Shown in pieces: positions 56,031 through 64,000 of a stretch of 64,000 nt of DNA (position 1 is its first letter; the number at the start of each line of letters is the position of its first letter). The notes below the pieces were generated by a model that did not search any database, was not told the origin of the DNA, and saw nothing but the letters and a program-made list of their open reading frames with translations. The translations under genes and the position numbers were made by a program. Origin of the DNA: Certhia americana (taxonomy: Eukaryota; Chordata; Aves; Passeriformes; Certhiidae); NCBI GenBank assembly GCA_018697195.1, contig JAGMWU010000028.1, positions 1,715,321-1,779,320 of the forward strand, in the 5' to 3' direction.

Positions 56031-58020
56031 AAGCGCTCCCACCCAGCCCAGACTTGCCAGAACAAGGTGAAACATCACCTGCAGTTCCAGGCTCCGCAAG
56101 TTCAAACAAGAAGAAAACCCAGGAAAAGGCTCGTTTACAGAATATCAACTGCAAAGCAACGAAAATGGGAAAGTTAAAAATCAGCTGTGAACGGTTGGGT
56201 GCTCAGGGGCAAGGGATCTCTGAAAGCCCTGATGGGAGCCAGAGGGCTGGAACAGCTCCAGGCTGCCTTTCCCAGTGTTGTCCTGGGTGGCAGGGAGGGA
56301 ATATGTTACAGATGGAGATTGTAACTGATGGCAAAAATGCACCACAGCAAATAAAATGTGCGTTGGAGCAATCCGGGATCAGCGGGACAGACAGGGGGAT
56401 GCTCACAGGGCTCGAGTTCCTCTCCAGCTCAGCCTGTGCAAACTTGTGCCAGGCTGTGCCCACAGCCCTCAGAGGGCTGGGCGAGACATTCCCTGGAAAA
56501 CAAACACCACTAACTCCGGCAGGAAATCACCTCTGAGTCACGGGACATCACTGCAGAAAGCAGCAATGGCTGTCCTGCACCCTCCCGTGGTTTTGCTTTT
56601 CAACAGCCGCCTGTGATGACTTTCTGTTCAGATTGGAGGCACACAAGTACTTTATTCCCTTGGCAGCTTTTCCAAGGACGCTGTGTGAGTTCAGCAGCTC
56701 TGGATTCAGCTGCTGTGACACCCTCAGCCAGCCCGGCAGGAGGGGATGTTCGTGTTCAGTCAGTTTTTAACTTCTCTCTCTGGAGCTGAGAGAAACACAA
56801 AAGGAGTTGGAAATCAGGGACAGAGCACTGCATAAAGAACATTTAATCCCTTGAAATGCAGAACCTCCATTAAGGAAAAAGATGCTGCTTGAGGATGGTT
56901 TTATAGATCAAGCATACAAAAACTGAACAATACTTAATGCTGGCTGTTACATTTTCCACTGAAGGATTAACAAATGTCAGGAGCACAATTCCTGAAAGCA
57001 CATTTGCTGCACGAGCAGCTGCTTTGCAATGGAAAAAACTAGGCAGGGGGATAATATTGCTTATACTGAGCAGGATCTTGGCACAGGGAGGGCCGAGTCT
57101 GGACCCCCAGCCCCCCCTGACTTCCCAGAGCTGGGATGAAACCTTCCATCACTGGGCAGCACACCTGAGTCCTGCCAGGTGCCTGCAACCTTCCTGGGAA
57201 AAACCTGGAAGAGTCACAGGACATGGAGCTGGAAGCACAAGAAGCTGCTTGGGAAGAGGAAACTTTGGGAGGGTTCTGTCAGGGGTAAGAAATTATGTGT
57301 CATGTTGTAACTTCCTGACAACTCAGTTGCAAGATTAATGATATCAGTAATAAAAGAGGTTTTCCTCCACTTAATCTTTTCATTTCCCATTTTAATTCAA
57401 ACCTGACCAGCAAACCACCTCCTCATTCCAGCACGGATGATTTAGATCACTGGCTTTGCTAATTACCATGATCTCCTTTGAAAGCATTTCAGGAATTCCT
57501 GACGAAATCCCAATTCATGTTCTGAAAACCTGCTCTGAAAGCAAATAAAACTTTGAACCGAAAAGCCACTGACCTACTTTAGGTTTAAATTCCAATAACT
57601 CTGGGAGCTGGCTCCAAAGTACAGCAACCCTGTGACCCCAGCCTCCCTCTGCTGCCCCTACCCAGTGCCAGCTGTGGCCACAGCTGGGACACAGCCCATG
57701 CTGCCATGGAGGGGACAGCTCTGCCCAGCACAGAGCTCAGGACCTGCCCCACACCCTGCCCAGCACTGGAGCAGAGAAGTTGTCCCAAATCCCTTCAACA
57801 CCACTTGCACAGCGCAGCAAAGGCTCAGGATCTGCCTTTAAATTGAGTTTTCCTTTTTCCCCCCAGCTCCTTTCCCCACCCCACGGAGTTCCCTGTGCCC
57901 TGACCCTCCATGGGTCAGCACAGGATGCCCCGTGGAGCAGGAGGGGCTGGACTGCACAGCCCCCCAGGCACAGGGTGCAGAGCTGGCAGGGCACAGGCTG
58001 GCACTGTGCCTGCTTCTCAC

Positions 58021-58516
58021 CGGGACCTTGATAAAATTGTCCTTGCAGGGGAACAGCGTTATTTTTGTCACGTCCCCGTTTCCTAAACAGGAAAATATTC
58101 CATTAGGAAAGAGTCCAGCTCCCCTCTGAAGGGTTTTGGCTTTTCCAGGCAGTGCAAAGTAGGGGCCTGTGCAGCCCTGGTGACAGCCAGCACCCCACAC
58201 ACACAGCCTCCCCCTGCAGCATCCAGGGCAGAAGTTTAAATTCGTGGGGCATTTAGGAGCCCCCTTTAAGCCACAGATTCCCCCTGTGTGTGACACAAAG
58301 GACTCACTGCTGGCTGCTCCTGGCTGCCAGCTGGGACCTAGAGCCAGGCTGTGCACGGGGTTTGAGCTGCCCAGGTAAAACACAGAGAAGCTGGCCACAC
58401 CTTTGCTGCCCTCCCTGGCTGGGCACAGTCCATGGGGCTCACACTCCTCACAGACAGAGTCCAGCAGTGCCTGACCCTTGTCCAGAGGAGGCAGCAGCTC
58501 TGCCCAGTTCCTCCTG
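58021..58516 (-). other. Exon-like open block of unknown identity
   Basis: On the minus strand a pyrimidine-rich acceptor (CCCTCCCCTCAG, exon start 58,516) is followed by an uninterrupted frame to a consensus donor CCG/GTGAGA (exon end 58,021). The frame stays open past both sites, from 58,533 to 57,838. The translation begins after the acceptor RRNWAELLPPLDKGQALLDS and is cysteine-rich further on (for example CPGCCRGRLCVWGAGCHQGC). I do not recognise the protein, and no matching upstream or downstream exon was found. Chance openness in GC-rich DNA is a real alternative. Confidence 0.25.
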
Positions 58517-58693
58517 CTGAGGGGAGGGCTGTGTCACGCTCAAGGAGCTGGCACCTGGAGGCAGAGACTGGTTCAGGGTTCTGTCTAAAGATCCCTTTCA
58601 CAAAACAGGACACAGAACAATGTTGGGTACCAAGCAGCAAAGTCCCTGTGCCTCTGTGCCCTGTCCAGGGCTTCCGAAACCCTGCAGCAGAGC

Positions 58694-58842
58694 AGGTCAC
58701 CACAGGGACCAGATCACCATGGGGAGGGACCAGATCACCACAGGGAGGGACCAGATCACCATGGAGAGGGACCAGATCACCACAGCAAGTGACCAGGTCA
58801 CCACAAGGATCAGGTAACCAGAGGGAGGGACCAGGTCACCAC
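58694..58842. repeat. Minisatellite, about 19-23 bp unit
   Basis: About seven copies of GGGACCAGATCACCA with CAGGGAG, TGGAGAG or TGGGGAG linkers. Confidence 0.88.
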
Positions 58843-60716
58843 GACCTGGCCAGAACTGTCCTCACTCTGTGTCCATCACAGCTTGGGGGAGGCTCCTCTG
58901 GGCCCAGCCCAATGGAACCAAACCTGCATTCATTCATTCATTTTCTACAGGACAGGCCTTTACTGTGCCTTGCTGGGCTTTAGAGTTCCCTTTCCTTTTT
59001 CTATCCTTACTCCCCAGAGTGTTTCAGGGTGACACAACCCACAGCAGCTTGTGCCCAAGTGGATCAGATATCCTGGAAATTTCTTGGAGGTTTCTATGGG
59101 GGTGTTCTGGCAGGAGGGGCAGCTGCCCTTCCCTCCCAGCCCCTTTCAGGGCAGCTCTCCCTGAGCTGCCAGCACGCTCCCACGGCGTGCCCAGCGCCTG
59201 CCCTGCCCCTGCCAGCCACTGAAACAGGAGCTGAGCCACCTGGAAGCCTCCCCAGAGATCAAGCACTCACTTCAAACTGCACGAATGTAAAAGGGTTCTG
59301 TCGAATTTAGCATTGCAGGCTTGAATCTGCAGCTCACAAAAAATTGGTAATAAAATACGCGAATTTAAATAGTGCTGTAAAATCCGCCCTGCAAAAAAAA
59401 AAAGGCTATCAAAATATTCACATCCTAAATTGCCAAAGACTAAGCACTTCCGTCATCTGACAGCACTCCTGGAGCTCTTATAAAAACATAATTGTACCAG
59501 ACGTAAAGGGCTGGGAGAGCTCCTCGCTCCCGTTCCCAGGAGCATCACCGAGGTTATTCCATGCAGGGCCAGCCGTGCCAGGGAGAGGCTCTGATCTGGG
59601 AGAGGCACCGCGGTGCCTCAGGGGCTGCAGCTCAGTATCATCTCCTCCAGAGCAATCCCAGCAGATTTCCCTGCACTGGTGGCTCTAGAGCATCATCCCC
59701 CGAGCTGTCACACATCCCAGCCTCCCCTCCCTGCAGATTCAGGTTAATCCACGGCTGCTTTGGGAACTTCAGGCAGAGCTCTTCCCCCCACGATGACGTT
59801 AAACTCGTGCAGTTCCCCCAGCCACAAAGCCTGGTTTAATCAAAGTTGCGATTAAACCTGACAACATCCTCATGCAGACTCTCCTAAATAAGATTTGGAA
59901 CAGCTAAAATTAGTCTAATTTAGTGTTAATCATTAATCGTTTTATCCACACTTAATTCAATTTAAATGTCCACACAACGAGCTTGCACAGGCTTTGTTAC
60001 TGAAATCTGAACCAAAATTGAACGTTGTTAAATTAGATCAACACAATCTGAGTGCTGCTATGAGAAGTGTTTGCCAGAGATGATTATCAGCTGATTGGTT
60101 AATGCTCAAAATTATCCTGAGCTCTGTGTTAGCCCAAGAGCTCCAGCTCTCAGCAGTTTGGGAATGCATGGACATCTCCATCAGTATTTAATGAACAAAA
60201 CCGCCCTTCCTAGCATGCAGGAAAAGATTTGCAAACATAACGTTCAGCAGGCAACAAAAACCCTGCCTGAAAAAACCAAAAACAACCCAAAATCACTTTT
60301 TTAGGTGAAATGTCACAATTCCAACACTTCACAGTGACCTTTGTGCAGCTCAGACGCTGCTGCTGGGGTTGAGCAGGGCCAGGGCAGCCCCAAGCTCTCA
60401 CTGGGAGCTGGGAAGGGGCAGCACAGTGACCCCCAGAGTGCTGGCAGGAGGAGCAGTGACCTTGAACTTCTCCTGTCTGGTCGCTGTCTCCTCCAGCTAT
60501 TTTTTCTCCAATGGCCATGTTTTTGAGTGTTGCAGAAGAGAAAAAACGCAGCCTGAACACAGGAATCAGCTGCAACCTCGGCTGCCAAGTTGGCAGAGAA
60601 GATAAGGACCCTTTATTTAAAGTTAAAAACCCCAGACGCTGAGAAGGGATAGACAAGTCTTTAGCAACTTTTACAGCCAGTCTTGCAATACAATTTCCTA
60701 AGCAGAGTCAAAACTT

Positions 60717-60736
60717 GCAAAAAAAAAAAAAAAAAA
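60717..60736. repeat. Poly(A) tract
   Basis: A run of about 20 A bases. No retroposon body recognised next to it. Confidence 0.8.
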
Positions 60737-60982
60737 CCCAAATTTTCAGCAGAAGCATTTCCTTGGAGTGCGGTGCTGCCTCCAGCAGGGACGTGAGGGA
60801 TGTGAGGAGCCAGGGGTGACTCAGTGCCCCACACCCCCAGGGCACAGAACAGCTCAGCCAGAATGGGAAAACCCCACAGATTCAAGGCCCACGTCCTTTT
60901 TTGGGGTGGGTCAGCAGTACCCACACTCTTGTGGGCAGGGAACTGAGCAGTGTGTGGGGCATCAAAGCCTGGGGAGAAGGAA

Positions 60983-61009
60983 AGGAGGGAGGGAGGGAGG
61001 GAGGGAGGG
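60983..61009. repeat. (AGGG)n microsatellite
   Basis: Six GGGA units, potentially G-quadruplex forming on the + strand. Confidence 0.93.
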
Positions 61010-61717
61010 CATCCCTCACCTGCAGGAAGGGCAGACACAGCACCAGCCATTCCCATCACCAGTTATTTCTGTCACAGAGAGGTTTCCCCTCAGCGTGGGC
61101 TGAGGCAAAACTCAGCTCAGGGGCATCACACCCACATCCCCTGTGCCACAGGGCCTGTTCTCCATGTGCTGGGGGGGCAGGGGTAAGGGAACCCCCCCTT
61201 CTCCCCTTCCTGTCTCAGGGACAAGCTCCCTCCATCTCCAGATGCCCCAGGGGCTGTGCCTCTCCGGGGTTCCAACCTCTTTTACAGCATCCTTTGAAGG
61301 CTCCCTCTGATCTCTACCTCCTTCCACATGCACCAACCTCTCCTGAAAATTGCTGCCACAACATCAGCTTATATTTTTATTCCTACATGCTGCCCAGCAG
61401 AATAATTCCCATCCTGTCAGCCATATGGATCCACCAAGAAATCTGTCCCAGAGTCCATCATGTGCTGGAAATCCCAACAACTTCTTGTGGCTTCAGCAGC
61501 TCTCTGGGCTCAGCAGCTGCTGAGATGTGCACGGAATCCCCAGGGTTCCTGCAGCCAGAGCAGTGTCTGATGGACCCTGCAGCCGGAGCAGATGATGGGG
61601 ATGATGATGATGCAATCGTTCTTGCATCATCAGTAATGCTGGGGGTTATTGGTGCAACCTTGGCTGCAGGCCAGGCAAGCAGAGCAGCAGCACGGCTCCT
61701 GGGATGGGAACAGCACC

Positions 61718-61790
61718 GGGGGACGGGGTGACACAAAGGGGGTGACTCAAAGGGGGTGACACCAAGGGGGTGACATCAAGGGGGTCAAGG
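61718..61790. repeat. Short tandem repeat, about 17 bp unit
   Basis: Four to five copies of GGGGGTGACACCAA and GGGGGTGACTCAA. Some units carry TGACTCA, the AP-1 consensus, or close variants (TGACACA). Confidence 0.85.
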
Positions 61791-62215
61791 GCAGGAAAAG
61801 CGAAGAGTGGGTCTTAAGTTGATGTCACTTCCTCCAGCTTTGGAGTTTCCAGAAGTTGTCTTGCTCCCAGGAAATCGGGGCTCTCACACCTGTGAATGGT
61901 TCCCTTCACCATGGGGCACCTGGAGGACCCCTCACAAACAGCAGCACTCCCACCTGGGCCTGGCTGACACCGGCCCGGGGCTCCCCTGGGGCATTTCCCC
62001 TCCCCTGGAGAACGAGAAGCAGCCCCAGGCCCTGGATCCAAACGCTGCCCTGGTTTTGGGAGCCATGGCCACGGACCCCGTCCCTCCCTCCCAGGCAATC
62101 AGCAAAGCTTCTAGGAATATATTAAATATTCGTTGCAGAAGCAGGTACAGAACTGCACAGCAAGTGAAGCATCAGATCTCTGGTTCAGGAATTGGACTTT
62201 GAGAAAATTTGGAGG

Positions 62216-62410
62216 GTTTTTTTTGAGGGGGTAAAAACAAGTTTTTTAAGAGAGAAAGGGAAAGAGGGATTGGAAAACTAAAAGAAATGGAAAGAGAAAG
62301 AAATGGAATGAGGAGTGGAAGGAGAAATGGAAGGAGAGGATAAAAAATTAATATAAAAAATTTTACAAAGAGGGGAAGGAAACTGTTTAAAAAAAAAAAA
62401 AAAAAAAAAG
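62216..62410. repeat. Homopurine tract and poly(A) upstream of G0S2
   Basis: Roughly 200 bp almost without C on the + strand: AAGAGAGAAAGGGAAAGAGG, GAAATGGAAGGAGAGGATAA and an A run at 62,392-62,409. It lies about 120-320 bp upstream of the G0S2 TATA box. Confidence 0.8.
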
Positions 62411-62489
62411 CGGTTTTTTTTCCGTCTGGCCGGATTAGGGGCAGGAGCTGCCAAGCAGCGGGGGGGGCCAGGCTGGCCCCAGCTCCGGG

Positions 62490-62540
62490 CCCTGAGCCCA
62501 GTCCGGCCCCCGCCCCGCCCGCCCCGCCAGCGATAAAAGG
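62490..62540 (+). promoter_or_regulatory. G0S2: G0S2 core promoter: GC boxes and TATA-like box
   Basis: Tandem GC boxes (CCCCCGCCCCGCCCGCCCCG, 62,505-62,528) are followed by GATAAAAG at 62,532-62,539. A TATA box there predicts transcription start near 62,562-62,570. The region is the left end of a CpG-rich island running through the gene. Sp1-type GC boxes and TATA fit the strongly inducible character of G0S2 in mammals (established knowledge). Confidence 0.75.
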
Positions 62541-62564
62541 CGGCGGCGGCGGCCCCGGGCAGCA

Positions 62565-62674
62565 GCTGCAGCGGAGCGGCCGCGACAGCGACAAAAACAG
62601 CGACAGAAACAGCACAGCTCCGCAGCAACACCGCAGCGCTCACTGCACAGCACAGCCCGGCTGTAACACCGCCG
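62565..62674 (+). other. G0S2: G0S2 non-coding exon 1
   Basis: From the predicted start downstream of the TATA box to GCCG followed by GTAAGG (donor at 62,675-62,676). Contains no ATG. The intron ends at CTCTCCCCAG (62,025 bases further in local terms, acceptor AG at 63,024-63,025), giving a 351-bp intron. A two-exon layout with the whole coding region in exon 2 is as in human. Confidence 0.75.
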
Positions 62675-63059
62675 GTAAGGGCTGCGAGGGGATGGGATGG
62701 GGGATGCGGGATGCGATAGGGGATGGGATGGGATGGAGGATTCTATAGGGGATGGGAAGGGGGATGCTGCACAAAACGCGTGGGACCAGGAGTGTGCCCC
62801 TCACCTCACCAGGTGAGGGTGGCTGTGTCCTTGGGAGGGTTTGCTCTGCCCTGGGCCACCGCGGGACAGGGCGGGTGATTTTTCCTGAAGCAAACCTTGA
62901 GCAAAAATGCCCCGGTGCCCGTTTTAAAGCACAGCCGGGGGTGTGCGGGGAGCTCGGGGAGCCCGGAGAGCTCTGCCACCGCAGCAGCCGGATTTAACTC
63001 ACGTCCCTCTCTCTTCTCTCCCCAGAAGCGACATCTAAACCTGCTGCTGCAAAACTGCA

Positions 63060-63368
63060 ATGGAAACCATGCACGAGCTGATCCCCTTCGCCAAAGAAAT
63101 GCTCAGCCAGAAGCCCAACAGGAAGATGGTCAAGCTGTACATGCTGGGCAGCGTGCTGGCCTTCTTCGGGGTGGTCATCGGGCTGGTGGAGACCGTGTGC
63201 AGCCCCTTCAGCTCCGAGGGCAGGCTGGAGGAGGAGGAGGACAAGAACAAACCGGCGGTGCCCCGGGAGCAGCGGCCACCGCAGAAACGAGAGGGTTTGG
63301 TGCTGGACAAGGGCAAGGCACCGCCGGCACTGCAGAGAGCCCTGGTGACCCGGCACCACGCGTCCTAG
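63060..63368 (+). CDS. G0S2: G0/G1 switch protein 2, inhibitor of adipose triglyceride lipase
   Basis: Small protein that binds and inhibits ATGL (PNPLA2) at lipid droplets and ER, restraining triglyceride breakdown; also linked to mitochondria and to apoptosis in mammals. 102 residues against 103 in human, beginning METMHELIPFAKEM, with the conserved core KMVKLYMLGSVLAFFG at 23-38 and VETVCSPF at 43-50, and the same HAS C terminus. Residues about 27-43 form the hydrophobic segment that carries the lipase-inhibiting activity in mammals. The middle (55-90) is charged and poorly conserved. Single coding exon (exon 2 starts 63,026); the ATG has no competing upstream ATG in the spliced leader. 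Intact, no frameshift. Confidence 0.98.
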   Translation: METMHELIPFAKEMLSQKPNRKMVKLYMLGSVLAFFGVVIGLVETVCSPFSSEGRLEEEEDKNKPAVPREQRPPQKREGLVLDKGKAPPALQRALVTRHHAS

Positions 63369-63592
63369 ACCGGCTCCAGGCAGGGACTCCGCCCGCCCAG
63401 GTGGTTCCAGCACGAAGAGAAGGCTCGGCTGGAGAAGACTGCACGACTGAGACTCGCCAGAAGTGAAGGGTTATATTTGCTGCTGTGCAGCAGTGGGGGA
63501 AAAATACCTTTTGTTGGTATAAAGCTGTGCACGATGCACAGCACGGTTTCTTATTTTTCTTACGGACGCATTTTACATCGTTTTGCAAGATC

Positions 63593-63598
63593 AATAAA
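63593..63598 (+). terminator. G0S2: G0S2 poly(A) signal
   Basis: AATAAA in GATCAATAAATATT, 225 nt after the stop codon, followed within 20-40 nt by TGCTCGCTCTTGCTGCGTTT, a GT/T-rich element. Predicts a short 3' untranslated region of about 0.25 kb. Confidence 0.8.
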
Positions 63599-63625
63599 TA
63601 TTTTATATGGTACCAGTGCTCGCTC

Positions 63626-64000
63626 TTGCTGCGTTTATTTTCAAAGCTGATTTGCAGAGAGGTTTTGTTCACACCTCTGGCTCCTCTTACGGGACAGGGG
63701 GAGACTCGGGCCAGTGAAGGAGGGGGCTGCCCCCTCTCCATAAACCCCAGAGAGGCTGCCCTGGATCTGTCCTGTCTGTCCCCTTCCCAAGGGGCCAGCT
63801 GGGGAGGAGGTGGCACCTGTGTCACACGAGCGGGAGGTGTGGCTGTACTTCAGGGGTTATCTGGGTTCAATGGCACAGATTTGTCTCTGCTATGGCCATG
63901 TGTGCACAGAACTGGTTTAAAATAAATCAAAACCTCATTCTTGCCCTGGCAATCCTCCACCAGGCTCCAGCTGCTGTGCAAAAAAAAAAAAAAAAAAAAA
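63626..64000. other. 3' flank of G0S2
   Basis: No exon recognised. An AATAAA at 63,921-63,926 is followed by an A run from 63,979 to the window end. In mammals the next gene is HSD11B1, which is not visible here. Confidence 0.5.

Larger units (their letters stand above)
54454..62440. other. Divergent intergenic region LAMB3 / G0S2
   Basis: Must contain the LAMB3 leader exon and promoter. One candidate leader-exon end is on the minus strand, TCTCTGCCG followed by GTGAGG with the junction at about 55,022. Another GC-rich block lies at 55.75-56.0 kb with a (GT)n run. The rest is unique sequence, AT-rich at 55.3-55.4, 56.6-57.0 and 59.85-60.1 kb, plus short tandem repeats listed separately. No established gene recognised. 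Confidence 0.5.

Noticed and set aside
60901..61731. 276-codon plus-strand frame upstream of G0S2
   Set aside because: Begins in an (AGGG)n repeat and is low-complexity; no splice signals or recognisable domain.

Overview
This window is a stretch of vertebrate, almost certainly bird, chromosome. It carries three recognisable protein genes in the order CAMK1G (+), LAMB3 (-), G0S2 (+), the same order and orientations as on human chromosome 1q32.2. A bird is indicated by several antisense and sense CR1-type LINE 3' ends, by compact introns (the whole LAMB3 coding region fits in 21.6 kb), and by many GC-rich minisatellites. The exact species cannot be told from the sequence; a songbird is a guess.

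Layout. 1-18.9 kb holds no coding gene I can support: AT-rich unique sequence, CR1 fragments, two LTR-like stretches and four large minisatellites (about 4.2, 5.8, 10.2 and 17.7 kb). About 19.0-19.4 kb is a GC-rich block ending in a good splice donor, a candidate non-coding first exon of CAMK1G. CAMK1G coding exons run 22,780-30,617 (11 coding exons, 518 codons, all junctions GT-AG and phase-consistent). LAMB3 runs in the opposite direction, 54,437 down to 32,869 (22 coding exons, 1,166 codons, close to the 1,172 residues of human laminin beta-3). The two genes converge tail to tail; their best poly(A) signals (32,142 on +, 32,638 on -) lie about 0.5 kb apart. An 8-kb divergent intergenic region follows, with one unexplained open exon-like block at 58.0-58.5 kb on the minus strand. 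G0S2 sits at 62.56-63.62 kb with a TATA/GC-box promoter, one short intron in the 5' leader and an intact 102-codon reading frame.

The genes do not form a functional pathway. CAMK1G is a membrane-anchored neuronal calcium/calmodulin-dependent kinase, LAMB3 is the beta chain of epithelial laminin-332, and G0S2 is a lipid-droplet inhibitor of the lipase ATGL. What stands out is repeat biology: minisatellites sit inside introns close to splice sites and, in CAMK1G, inside the coding sequence, where a 60-bp unit repeated three times accounts for nearly all of the length difference from the human protein. I found no sign of an undescribed multi-gene system.
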